Source of the DNA: Buddleja alternifolia
Taxonomy: Eukaryota; Streptophyta; Magnoliopsida; Lamiales; Scrophulariaceae
NCBI GenBank assembly: GCA_019426215.1
Contig: CM033401.1
Location: 19,969,134-20,033,133 of the forward strand
Length of the DNA: 64,000 nt
Direction of reading: 5' to 3'
Part shown: piece by piece, positions 10,234 to 21,709 of the stretch
Position numbering within the stretch: position 1 is the stretch's first letter
Layout: each line of letters starts with the position of its first letter
Program-made: the position numbers and the translations under genes
The notes under the pieces: generated by a model
The model's database searches: none
Seen by the model: the letters and a program-made list of their open reading frames with translations, nothing else
Told to the model about the DNA's origin: nothing

Positions 10234-11090
10234 CTAACTCTTGGAAGCTTGACTTAGACTCATCATTCTATTCAACTTCATCTTCCTTTGAGTTAGTCGA
10301 GATAAATGTCCTGCTATCTTAGAGAAATCCTTGACAAATCTCCGATAGTATCCTGCTAATCCGAGAAAGCTTTTTTTTTTTTTTTTTTTTGTGGCATTCT
10401 CAGGTCTTTTCCATTCCACAATAGATTCTACCTTCGAGGGGTAGACATAGATTCCATTACCCATAATCACATGACCTAAGAAGGCAACCTTAGTTAACCC
10501 AAACTCACACTTGCTAGATTTCACGTAGAGCTTGTTGTCTCTTAAGACTGGCAATACAATCCTTAAGTGTCGTTCATGATTTTCTTTGGTCTTAGATATA
10601 GACAATGATGTCGTTTATAAATATCACCGCAAGCGATCCAAATTAGAAGGTAATATACTATGCATAATATCCATAAGGGTTGTTGGGGTATTGGTCAATC
10701 CAACTGGCATTTCAACAAACTCATATTGTCCGTATCTTGTTTGGAAAGCGGTCTTAAGTTCATCTTCATTGTTAATTCTTAATTGATCATATCCTTGTTG
10801 CAAATCAAGCTTAGAATACAACGTAGCTCCTTGGAGTTGGTCAAACAATTCTTTAATTCATGGAAGAGGATACTTGTTCTTGATGGTTACACTATTTAAC
10901 CCCCGGTATTCTACATCTAACCCTAATGATCTGTCTTTCTTCTTGCCAAATAACACTAGAGCTCCCCACAGAGACGTATTAGGTTCAATAAATCCTATCT
11001 CCACAACTTTAATAGCTAAGCTTTCCTTATATTGGGGTAGTTCCGAGTAAATGCTCGATGGCGAACTCCCTTCCCTATCTGTTGGTAAAG
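10234..11090 (-). pseudogene. Chromovirus reverse transcriptase remnant
   Basis: Three minus-strand blocks in two or more frames. About 10860-11050 carries the N-terminal RT block ([20 protein letters not shown], then [17 protein letters not shown]). 10624-10848 carries LQGATLYSKLDLQQGYDQLR and TAFQTRYGQYEFVEMPVGLT. 10234-10605 carries HLRIVLPVLRDNKLYVKSSK, CEFGLTKVAFLGHV and LAGYYRRFVKDFSKIA. The F/Y-x-D-D segment falls at the frame break near 10610. A run of ~20 T (A on the coding strand) at 10371-10390 interrupts the third block. Inactive. Confidence 0.85.
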
Positions 11091-11938
11091 AGATTAAAAT
11101 TTAGGAACTACAAATACTTATTTAATATTCACTTTATCTTTTGTCTTGTTAATCATGGAAGCTAAATAGTCTTCCTTTTCTTTCCAAAGTGTCCTTTACG
11201 CCATAACAACTGAAATGTTAGGTGCTGAAGCAATCCTTGTGTTCCCTGCTAGATCTGTAATCGACTTACCAGATGCACAAAACTTAACAACCTTGTAAGA
11301 TAATCTATTGGGCATGATGATAAGACAACTAATCCATTTCTAGAATAATGTCTTACTCTTGTATAGGTAGCACTATAATACCAGTTGTAAAAGATTTTCC
11401 ACTAATCATTATGTTACTGGACTTAAATCACTGAATCCATAACCATGCCACTATCCTTTCGTGTAGTAAGTTCTAAGTTAACTTTTATAGTACGATCAAA
11501 AATTAAAATAGTCATTTATAATCACCTTTCCTGTATCACATCCAAAAATTATTCTGTAATATCAATAAACTATCACTGTACTCAAGAAACTACATGAAAG
11601 CTAATTTCCCACTCGCTTTCTCATAAGTAGGAGGTTGAGTAATTAATGTAATTCCTCTTGTTCACAAGAATATTCATCCTTCATTCTATTACACTTTTTC
11701 CGACTCAAGTGTCTCTTTGCAATCAAAGCACCTATAGTGTTTTATTCTAGACACGTTCCTAGCTCAGTCCTACAATTGTAATCAATCATCGCTTGGTCAG
11801 CCGCCCAAACAATGGTTTGTCACAATTTAAGTACTGAAACACTATATCTCCAACCATATTATCATATCGAACTCTCACTTAATACCTAAAACCACAGTCC
11901 GAGGAACCTATCCCGGAATAGCTCAGGCACTAGCCCAA
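11091..11938 (-). pseudogene. Chromovirus protease remnant and deleted gag
   Basis: Minus strand 11160-11420 reads weakly as the end of a gypsy aspartic protease and linker: GKSFTTGIIVLPIQE, ILEMD, then KVVKFCASGKSI. Around 11700-11745 a possible zinc-knuckle scrap (RCFDCKE) is visible. Nothing else of gag remains before the PBS, so a large deletion removed gag and the start of protease. Confidence 0.55.
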
Positions 11939-11950
11939 GCTCTGATACCA
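11939..11950 (-). other. Primer-binding site (initiator tRNA-Met)
   Basis: The minus strand reads TGGTATCAGAGC, complementary to the 3' end of plant initiator tRNA-Met, two bases inside the right LTR. It fixes the right LTR as the 5' LTR. Confidence 0.9.
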
Positions 11951-11952
11951 TC

Positions 11953-14461
11953 TGTAACGCCCTCAAATTTAATCCTAAAGAATCCAACACGAAAGCGTCA
12001 ACACACCCTCAATTTAATCCTAAAGAATCCAACACGAAAGCGTTATCCTATCCTTACAGAAGTACAAACCAAATTCTGGACACAATTAAACAATTCATCT
12101 TATCGGGTCACAACCTCAATACATCAACTAAATAGCTATGCGAACTTAATATACATTAGTCAATCTACATCATTCACCTCTAGGATAGTCCGAGTTTATA
12201 CTCCAATCCTTCAAGCTAGTTTCACTTCTCGACTTACCTATAACTAGAAGGAAGAAAGTGAAGTACATAAGCAAAGGCTTAGTGAGCGCCAGTGTACGTG
12301 TGAAAGGTGCTTAAAATAGTTTTTAGACCCCAAAGTGATAAATTAATAAGGTGAAAACAATAATAGTTTCTATTTTTCAATCGCTCATTAAAAAGGCGAG
12401 TAAGAATGACATTTGCGTTCAAGCAGTAGCTAGTATGACACCAGGATCTTAGTATACATACGATAAGTTTTAAAACATACATTTTTAAAAGTGTGCAGTC
12501 AATGTAAGTACCACGTACAAGACTCAATGCAAGTATCATGTACAGGACTCAATGCAAGTATCATGTATAAGACTCAATGCAAGTATCATGTACCAGACTC
12601 AATGCAAGTATCATGTACAAGACATGTTTAAGTAACACGTACACGTCACGCTTAAGCAGTAGGGGGCCATGTTAGCAATACTATCGCGTCCGATGATTTA
12701 CCCATAGCACTTTGGGTCCCTCTGCTTCTTCCTTATCAACCCTGAACACGCGGCTTAAAATCCATCACCTCATACCTCCCCACGCAGGCTCGCGATGCCC
12801 GATTTGGTCATATCCGGAATATGCCACACGATAAATGACCCATGCACCCTCAGAGCACTCCGTCCTAGATGCATGGATCTGGACGTGGATAGCGGGAACT
12901 GTTTAAGAGCGCAAGCCCATGCTTGACCGGCCGAACCCTGCCCTATCCATCGCCTGACCATGGGCCCAACACAACCACGCAAGATGAAACATGTCACAAG
13001 AACACCATCACGACAAATGATCATGATACAAGAACCAAATGATGGAGTACTTCCACGAATCCATAAAAACCGATGTTTATTTTGAAATCATGCTTGCAAA
13101 ATATGCATTTGAAACAAGTATGCAATCATGTATGTCACGAATGATTAAATGAAGCGTTTTGGCTCACGAAGGAATATTGAATCGAGCGAATATTTTTTTT
13201 TCTTCAGAATTTCATTAAAAGAATGTTTTCTTGAAATCATTTTCACAAAACCTGCCTGGAAAATTATTCACGCAAGATATGTCTTTGAAACGTGCCAAGA
13301 AATGGTTAATGCAAATTGAGTCCATGATTTGACTTGAAAGTGTTGAAATTCATTTTCATGTGAACTATTGAAAGAATGATGAAAGTATATAGATATATAT
13401 ACGACGTGCTCCTTCCAGTTTTGAAAGACATATAACTATAATTTTGAGAGGCACTCACACTACGTCCAAGCTTATACGGCGTTGTCCTCGTTCGTCTCAC
13501 CGACAACACCTGCTAAGCGAAATTATATCAGAAGCTCATTTTCTAACTCGTCTAAAGTCTACCCGTGGTAGTCTATGAGGTCCTAATAACTATACCAACT
13601 TGCACAACAAGTTACCTTAATGAAAACTAGGCTTAATTTCAATCTTCCCCGAAAGGTCGATAAGAGGCATAAAAACAGATTTGTGCAGTTTTAGTGTATG
13701 AATTGTTAAAAATCACAAACTCAATAATTGTGGGTAAATTGTTTTTCATAAATGTTCTAAATTTGTTAAAATACCTTAGATAAATGTTTCAAAGGTAAAT
13801 GGTCACTTAAAATGTGGCTATTTTACTCAAAACCGAAGTAAAATTGGGTTCAATTTTTACTGGGGCAGTATTACTTTAAAATTCATATAAAATCACCATT
13901 TAATCGAATAAGCCCCAATTTCACACACAACAACCCCAATACGTATGATTATCCCTTGTAAAATTTGTAAATCAAAATGAAGTTTGTAAGAACCCCAAAT
14001 GATGTCTCAAACAAACATTTTGAAATCCCGTGAGGCTTCTGGCAGCCTATACTTAACAATTTCCATAATTCACATTACAACTCCAAAAATCTCACACAAT
14101 TCCAGAGATATTGTAGACATGCAGTAACATACACAGTAAAAGTGTTGAACGCAAATAACATTTCCTCATTTCGATATAATTCTTCGAAATCAGTAGCAGA
14201 TTTAAAGACCCAACTTACAATTGTCATGCATGTGTGATTTCTTCATTTAAGCCTTTAGGTTAGTTACTATAAATTGTAAATTTAAGCTTAAAACTCATAG
14301 ATCTACTCTTCTAATACACATGCAATAACATTTTCAAAGCAAATTTAGCCTCTACCATTACCTACTAATGGTAAGATCAAGGAATTACAAGTTACCTTTA
14401 ATGCTACCAACAAGTGTGAAGATGGTTGAGGTTGAAACTAATATACTAATTTGTATCTATC

Positions 14462-14508
<47 letters not shown>

Positions 14509-14604
14509 CTTGAATGGAAGGATGAAGAGAGGTTGAAGATGATGAAAATGGAGAAAGAGAATTGAAGAGGTATTTTCTTGTAAGGAAAATGATGAAGTTG
14601 TGGC

Positions 14605-14645
<41 letters not shown>

Positions 14646-14930
14646 ATGGTGTGATGGTGGGGTGGTCGGTCAAGCCCACTTTCCACCCCTTTATTTTTTT
14701 TATTTTTTTTTTAGAGTGAAATGAAAGTGGAATTTACTAATTATTGGTGTATTTGGGCAATTTGCTAATTCAACTTCTCTCCTAGTGTCTAGTTAAATTT
14801 TGGTTCTATTCCTTTAATCTACATAAGATGTATAATATAATATCCCTCTTGAACATATGTTTAAGATCCTAGGTCATGTCCTAATGCTTTAGATAGAAAC
14901 TAGTCGACTAAAAAAAACTCGGGTATCACA
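11953..14930 (-). repeat. 5' LTR of the chromovirus
   Basis: 2978 bases, TG...CA. Near-identical partner of 5241-8191, with the same 24-bp array (12498-12623) and (AT)n tracts (14462-14508, 14605-14643). The 27-base length difference appears to come mainly from microsatellites and small indels. Confidence 0.9.
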
Positions 14931-14935
14931 TGTTC

Positions 14936-15409
14936 ATTCGGTGATAATTTAAGTTAATTATTTGCATGATTATTTACATCTATTTTTTTATATAGATTGG
15001 CCTTATAATCTATCCCAGGTACATGCGGATCCAGGAATGAATTGTTGCGAGGGATTACCATTAAAGCATTATTTTGACAATTTTATATGTAAAGATATTC
15101 AAACTTAGTTTAATTTTAATAGATAAGTGAAAATAACAAGCATCACATGTACAAAAGAAAAAAAAAACGCTAACTTCCAATTAATTTATACTAATTTTGA
15201 AATATATAAGTAATTCTTAAAAAAATTATTGAAACTGTACACGGCGTTGTTTTGTGTCATAAAATTATTCTTAAGGTTTTAAGAAAGTGCTTGTTGATTC
15301 TAATACTCATAAGGATAGAAGAGGACATGAAAATTAAGTATTGAGAATGAAAATAGATGTCATTGTTTGATGTCGTGGTCTATAATAGTCTAAACTAAAG
15401 GCTAATTTG
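14936..15409. other. Former 3' flank of LEA_2 copy 2
   Basis: AT-rich DNA that was contiguous with about 5192-5240 before the chromovirus landed (shared TGTTC). No gene, domain or inverted repeat seen. Confidence 0.5.
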
Positions 15410-17477
15410 GCCGTTGTGGCAGCCTCGGGCCAGGAGATGGGGACCGAAACCCGCCACACCGCAACACTAGCTCAATCCAAGAGACGATCCCATCATGAGC
15501 TAACTCTAAGCGTGAACTATACAAATATTTTCAAACCACACAACCCAAATCCAAGGTACACATATTTTACAACATAACATCATATGTACATATAAGAGTT
15601 CAGATGCAACTCAAAACCACGAGCCAGCAAAACTAGACAACTATATGTACAAGCTATCCACACAAAGATACATCTGACTCTCAAACTCTAGAGAACTCTC
15701 AAACTTCCTTAGCCATGATTTTCCCCCTCCGGTCCTGCTATACCGAGCTCTTCTGAAAAGTTAGAAAGAAAGAGGGGTGAGTCCGAATGACCCAGTGAGA
15801 TAGGCTAGCTTGCTTTACCTTATAATTTGATATAGAATCTGCAGCGGAAGTCAATAACAAAACGGGCATGTACAATGGCAAACAATAGAACAAGACAAAA
15901 CATCATAAGGACAAATAATCGAGTATAGAACGTATGAATCAAATGAAATAACCCATATACTTTAATAAACATATGATATGATCGTGTTCCACCTCCCACT
16001 GTTCCATACCAGCAGGAAACTTTACATCTTTATGTTCTATGAAGAATTCCAGGTGACAGGATTCTAGTGGTGGCTCCTACGGGTTCAAGCGGTGGCCCCT
16101 GCCGTCGCGTGGCACTTTGTCCCGCATAGCACTTAGCTCCCTTCACTCTGCTTTTACGAGTCAAAGCTTCCCATCAAGAAAAGCATGAATCGCTGATGGA
16201 TGCCAGGCCTCGGGATTCTAGAGGTGGCTCCTACGGGTTCAAGAGGTGGTCTCCCCGTGGCGTGACACTTTGTCCCATATAGCACTTAGCTCCCTTAGCC
16301 GACGGAATAGAGCCAAGAAGAATAATCGTTTCAATGAGTTTCCTACTAGGACATGTGCACTGATTTGTATTCGAGCGAGAGTGAGCGGAAACAAGAACGT
16401 TAGACTACAAATCGGGACACAGTTGGACACTTACCTTAGATGAGGATAAGGGTTCTGATCAAAGAAACTTTACGAGGTCACACTTAGCTAAGATTTATTA
16501 GATAGAGAGAACGAAAAGCGGTAAGCTAGATCGCGTTGAAAGAACAAGAGAAACCCTCACTATAAAAATCTGGCGTCATTACATCGAGCCTTGGAATCGT
16601 GAAAATATCCTGTGGTCCAAAAATACTATCATTTTCACAACTAATACACTTTATAAGCTAACTATACACAAGTTATTTCATACTTAGTAGTATCTAAACA
16701 TATAGGCTATTAAGCTCAAACAAGCCTCCTTACTTGCGCAGTGTAACTACAACAATTTTTAAAACATCCTCGGAATGGAATTGCTTTCTCAAACTTTCCA
16801 GGATATCAGAAAGGATGCTGAAAAAGTTTACATTAAATTTTCAGATTTAATTTCCTTGTCAATTTGGAGATTCGATTAACGAAACCAGGCTGTCCCAACA
16901 GATTTTTCAGAACAGACATAATATTTTAAAATATTTTTATAAAATCCCCTGTTTATTGAAAAATTCCCAAATTTGGATGAAAATTCTATAACATATGCAC
17001 ATATCTATTGTAAAAGTTTTGGAGCAAACAAAAGTTTCCAGATTCACTAAATAACCTCAAAACAGTAGCAATTGTCAATCCCGCCGAACAGACTGGCGAT
17101 TTTACTCAACGATTTTTAGAAAAATCCACAAAACTCAAATATTTATCAATGTTTGAGAAAAACTTTCTAACAACCATATGTATACACAGTAAAATTTTCA
17201 AGGCAATTAAAAATCAGAAGATTCATCAAACAAGGCAAAACAGTAGCTTTTTCAGACCATGGAAACCCAACGGGCAGTTAGATATCAAGAATTTTATAAA
17301 ATTCCACGCAACTCCACTTTCCCCAAATTTTACAGAGGGTCTCCAAACACAAAAATGGTGATACTGAAGTTTTTACAAAATTAAATTCACAGGTTTAGTC
17401 ACTTAATTACATCTTTAAACATCAACCCCAAAAATTGAAATTTCAGAAACTGGGTACCATGCAGTTCAAGTTAACTA

Positions 17478-17480
<3 letters not shown>

Positions 17481-17518
<38 letters not shown>

Positions 17519-17525
17519 TATATAT
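17481..17525. repeat. (AT)n microsatellite
   Basis: Long run of TA dinucleotides with one GATATA interruption near the right end, inside the solo LTR. Confidence 0.85.
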
Positions 17526-17615
17526 GTTAGAACATACTCAATTCAGGTCTTCAAGGTCTTATACATCTATAACACAAGCATATACACAACTTTAAGAATG
17601 CACTCTGATAAGAGG

Positions 17616-18990
17616 CGTTCCTATGTGTTTTTAAGACTATGATCTGACATTTTTAGATTTATTTATTACCTAAATCATACCACATTTACGTTTAATCGGG
17701 GTGTTAAGTGGTTTCAGGTGATAAACGAGAGCACACGAAGAAAAGGGTGAAAAACGATGCAAGACACAATTTCGAGCCTATTGACCACGCCCAGGCGCCA
17801 ATATGACCACGCCCGGGCGCCGAGTAAGAAGCAGTAAGTTCTTCAGCCTGTTGTCCACGCCTAGGCGTCGTCCTATCCACGCCTAGGCCCCGTATTGTCC
17901 GCGCTCGAGCGCCGTTCTCACCACGCCTGGGCGCCGTTGGACTTATTCCCCAAGAAAGGTACTGCACGTAGGCCGCGCCTAGGCGCCGCACAGTCCGCGC
18001 CTAGGCGCCGGCGTAACCATTTTTCAAGTGTATAAAAGCCAGATTTTAGCAATGAAGAGGGGGTTCGAAATTTGGGAGATCGGAGGCGATTTGCTGGGTT
18101 TTTGGGCCATTCTTCATCAACTCTTAGAGGCTAAGAAGGAGGTTTAGCTTAGGATTGAAACTCTTGACTCGGATACATCATCAATCAAGCAATATAGGGA
18201 GTTTTTATATGTTTTTCATTACATACTTGTCTATGATTATGTATATGACTACATTAGGCTCTTTTATGTTATTGATTATGAGCTAAATTTGTGAGACTAA
18301 GGCCATGTGAAGGCCGAATTTATGAGTCATTATATATGAAGTGATTTTTGTATTAATTCCCCTATTGTTTTGTGTGTTAATTCTATGCTTTCATTCCAAT
18401 CATGTGCTTGATCAACATATGCTTGTTATCTTGCCTAATCTAGTCGTTCGAGAGAAGATAGGTTAGGGTGCAAGGGAATTAACACATCATCCGAAACTAA
18501 TGTGGAATTGCCCCTAGAAATAGGTAAAGATTTCCGGGTGTTGTTAACCGGATTAATCCGGGAAAACTCTAGAACGTTAATGCATGGTTATTGATTAAAT
18601 TCTCGAATAGACATATTTAGAGAACCGTCAATTAATCATAGGATTATTATGAGCCGAGACATCGGGTAATAGTTAGCTTAGGAGTTTCCACCAGAGCAAT
18701 AGGAGTCTAATAATTCAAGGAGTAACCATATATAGTGGCTAGTAGATTCGATTGTAGCATGTGCCTTGGTCATTTTATCATACATGAGTTTTAATCTATA
18801 ATTCATTCCTCTTTCATCCTTCGTTTGTTCTATCAATTCTTGCACGTTACTTTAATTGTCTTTCTTTTATTGTTAATCATAAACTAAAATACCTAGTCCT
18901 TGAGGTTCGACAGCCCGGACTTTTAGTCCACTTATTACTACGCACGATTAATATACTTGCTATCCAAGCACGTTAGGTTCTAGCATGTCA
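17616..18990 (+). mobile_element. Nested solo LTR, Athila-like, with CGCCTAGGCG palindromes
   Basis: Begins TGATAAGAGG, ends TAGCATGTCA, and is flanked by CACTC (17611-17615) and CACTT (18991-18995), a one-mismatch 5-bp duplication. The 3' part shares an ordered set of words with the LTRs at 41498, 45928 and 56981: AAGGCCATGT, AGGTAAAGATT, TTAATGCATG, GGTTCGACA..CCGGACTT, TATTACTACRCACGA. No internal coding region, so it is a solo LTR. Confidence 0.8.
17784..18013. repeat. Array of eight GC-rich palindromic motifs
   Basis: Eight copies of CCRCGCCYRGGCGCC-like motifs spaced 15-70 bases apart. The six-base cores vary but most stay palindromic (CCTAGG, CCCGGG, CTCGAG). It is a strongly GC-rich island in an AT-rich LTR. 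Two related motifs occur at 57372-57410 in the sister solo LTR. Confidence 0.85.
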
Positions 18991-19291
18991 CACTTCAAAA
19001 TAAATAACTTAACTACTATCTACCTTAAGAAAACGAGAAAAGATGCTACCGAGTTTGTATCCTCTTTTTTTTTCCCTTTTCCTTTCTTCACTTGCTGTTT
19101 TGAGAGAAAAGTAAGGAGCTGGTTTTGGTGAAAGCTTCAGATGTGTGAGTGAATGTGAGGTTGAAGAAAGATGGTTGATTTTATTTGTGATTATAATAAA
19201 CAAAATGGTAGATGCATGGGGCTTGCCACATTTCTAGGTGAGGTGAAGTGGAAAATTTCTAGTGTAGACACCTCTAAGAAGACTCATCTAA

Positions 19292-19328
19292 TGTGTGTTT
19301 GTGTGTGTGTGTGTGTGTATATATATAT
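19292..19328. repeat. (GT)n(AT)n microsatellite
   Basis: TG repeats passing into TA repeats near the right end of the solo LTR. Confidence 0.85.
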
Positions 19329-19699
19329 CTATTCCTACCTATGTACATATATGTACGCACATTCATATATTTCTTTTAATTTAGGCACTTAGGTCATAAT
19401 CCGGATTATACTGCACACACTAATACAGGTTTATGTATAATTGCTAACCTGTTACACATATGCATCAAATATAATATTAGCTATACAAATATATACAATA
19501 ATATCTAGAGTCGATCATGAATTGCGAGAATCGAATAAATTACGAATATCTAATCAACGAGAATTATAACTCTTACCTTAGTCTCCATGAAATTTGGGGC
19601 CAAAATAGTAGGGTGTTACAGCCGTGGTAGAAGTTTTATATTTTCATGCTAACGTTAGCGGTGGTGGAAAAAGAATGTCAACTATAAGCTCCAACAAGC

Positions 19700-20100
19700 C
19701 ATAGTGGAAGGAATGTTAATCTATCACTTTTTACAATGGTTCAAAAGTCATGGTCTTTGTAATGAACCAAACTTTGTGGTTAACTTTAACTGCATTGAGA
19801 TAGAGTGCAATTTAGCTAGGCTAATGAACAAGTTGGTTACTGCACAATCTAAAATGAAACCAAAGGGAAAGGAAACTGCCTTAGCATCTCTTCTAGACCC
19901 AAAAAGTCTAAGAAGAAGAACAACAAGAAAAAGTTTGGTGAGCTTGGAGCTTAAAGGGGTACCAAGAAGAGTAAGGGAAAGGCTCAAGGGTTTTACAAGA
20001 GCAAAGGACCTAAGAAAATGGATAGATGTCTCGAGTGCGGTGAGCTTGGTCACTGGAAGAGAAACTGTCCCAAATTAGGCAAAGGCGCACAAGGTATGGA
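19700..20100 (+). pseudogene. Copia gag C-terminal part
   Basis: Reads FVVNFNCIEIECNLARLMNK, then LVTAQSKMKPKGKE. This is the end of the copia gag helical domain (compare VMNFDINDIECSLAGLTKKL in the copy at 50229). A CCHC knuckle follows in another frame near 20020-20075 (RCLECGELGHWKRNC-type). A frameshift at about 19900 separates the two. The N-terminal two thirds of gag are missing. Confidence 0.8.
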
Positions 20101-20128
20101 ACTATTTGTTTTTTAAACTAACTGTCCT

Positions 20129-21709
20129 ATGACCGTATTTTCTACTTCGTGGATTCTGGACTCAGGGGCTAGTGCCCATGTTTGTTGTTTGGATCAAGAT
20201 CTGCAGAGAAGTAGAAAGCTGGGCCGAGAAGAAGTGATGATCAAAGTAGGCAGTGGGGAAAGCGTCGTAGCTACTAGGATCGGATCTACTTCTCTTTATT
20301 TAAATTCTGGACATTTACTATTTTTAGATAATGTTTTGGTTTAGCCCAAGGGGCTTAAGAACATTGTATCTATTTCTATCTTAGTTAATTAAGATTGGAT
20401 ATACATTCCGTTTTTCTAAATTAAATTGCGACATTTATTATGGAAATGAATTAGTTGGCAATGCATGTTTAGTTAATGGTTTGTATTATTTTAATGCCCA
20501 TAATTCATTTGATGTTAATGTTGTACATGGTAGGAAAGAAACTAACTTAAGACTCAAGTGGCACTAGGCTATGCCAAAGAGCACAAGATCCACAAAATGA
20601 AAAAAGATGGGCTTTTAAGCTCACTAGGGTCGGACCCTATTTCCACTTGTGAATCATGTCTCTTAGGCAAGATGGCTAGATCCCCCTTCACAGGGACTTT
20701 TGAAAGGGCTACGCAAGTCTTAGGATTAGTGCATACCGACGTCTGCGGACCATTTGGAGAAATGGCTCATGGAGGTTTCTACTACTGCATCACTTTCACT
20801 AACGACCATTCAAAATTTGGTCTAGTGTATTTGATGAAGCAAAAGTCTGAATCCTTTGAAAGATTCAAAGAGTTCAAGGCCTTAGTAGAAAATCAAACTG
20901 GGCAAAATATAAAAACTCTACGATCGGATCGTGGAGGAGACTATATGAGTGCCGAGTTTGATGAATTCCTAAGATAACAAGGAATAATGTTACAACTAAC
21001 ACCACCAGCAACTCCTCAACTGAATGGAGTATCCGAGCGAAGGAATCGAACACTGTTGGACATGGTTCGTTCCATGCTTAGTTACACTGATTTACCCATT
21101 TCGTTGTGGGGATACACGCTCCTTACGTCTGCTCATGTTTTGAACAGATGTTCCTCCAAATTCGTTCCTAAAACTCCGCATGAGATGTGGAATAATAGAA
21201 AACCGAGTCTTAATCATATTAAGATTTGGGGATGCCCCGCTTATGTCAAGAAGACTAAAGTGGAGAAATTGGAGGCAAGATCCCTAATGGGACATTTCAT
21301 TGGTTATCCTGAAGATTCCATAGGATTCTTCTTTTACCTGCATGATGATCAAAGAATCATCGTGGCCCGACAAGCTCACTTCCTTGAGGATGAGTTCATC
21401 TTGGAAGGGGGCAAAGGTAGGAAAATTGTTCTAAAAGAACAAAATGAAACTCCCTTAAATACATTTGTTCAAGAACCGAGGACTGAACCCATAGTAGCAC
21501 AACCACCACGTAGATCTGGTAGAATACCGCATGAACCTGAGAGGTATGGGTATCTACTGCAGGGGGAGCGAGAGCTTCACACTGTAGTACAAGAAGGTCA
21601 TGCAGATGATCCTTGTACCTATGATCAAGCGATGGTGGATGGAGACGCTTCAAGATGGCGAGAAGCCATGGAAACAGAAATGGACTCTATGCAATCGAAC
21701 CATGTCTAG
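20129..21709 (+). pseudogene. Copia protease and integrase
   Basis: The protease starts with the active-site block WILDSGASAHVC (the D-S-G-A motif is intact). The pre-integrase/integrase part contains CESCLLGKMARSPFTGTFER, the first catalytic region (HTDVCGPF), the second (TLRSDRGGDYMS) and the third (PQLNGVSERRNRTLLDMVRS), then the IWGCPAYVKK stretch typical of copia integrase C-termini. One in-frame stop (TAA at about 20973) falls between the second and third catalytic regions. Frameshifts lie at about 20345-20560. No activity is expected. Confidence 0.88.

Larger units (their letters stand above)
5241..14930 (-). mobile_element. Ty3/gypsy chromovirus (Tekay/Del-like), complete ends, broken inside
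   Basis: Two LTRs (5241-8191 and 11953-14930) begin TGTAACGCCC and end GGGTATCACA, and the element is flanked by the 5-bp duplication TGTTC (5236-5240, 14931-14935). On the minus strand the order is 5' LTR (right), PBS for initiator tRNA-Met, remains of protease, RT, RNase H, integrase and chromodomain, PPT, 3' LTR (left). The internal part is only ~3.76 kb, shorter than the two LTRs together, because gag and parts of pol are missing. The LTRs are nearly identical by eye, so the insertion is relatively young. It sits ~50 bases past the original stop codon of the second LEA_2 gene. Confidence 0.92.
15415..19620. mobile_element. Solo LTR, probably gypsy type, with a nested LTR
   Basis: Begins TGTGGCAGCC, ends GGGTGTTACA, and is flanked by the 5-bp duplication GCCGT (15410-15414 and 19621-19625). 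Without the nested element (17616-18990) it is ~2.8 kb. It has no protein-coding remains, PBS or partner LTR, so it is best explained as a solo LTR left by LTR-LTR recombination. It contains an AT run (17481-17525), a GT/TA run (19292-19328) and the diverged pair of GGTGGCTCCTACGGGTTCAA words at about 16070 and 16227. Confidence 0.8.

Noticed and set aside
17704..17991. 95-codon minus-strand Arg/Gly-rich frame
   Set aside because: Produced by the GC-rich CGCCTAGGCG palindrome array. No domain and no conserved start.
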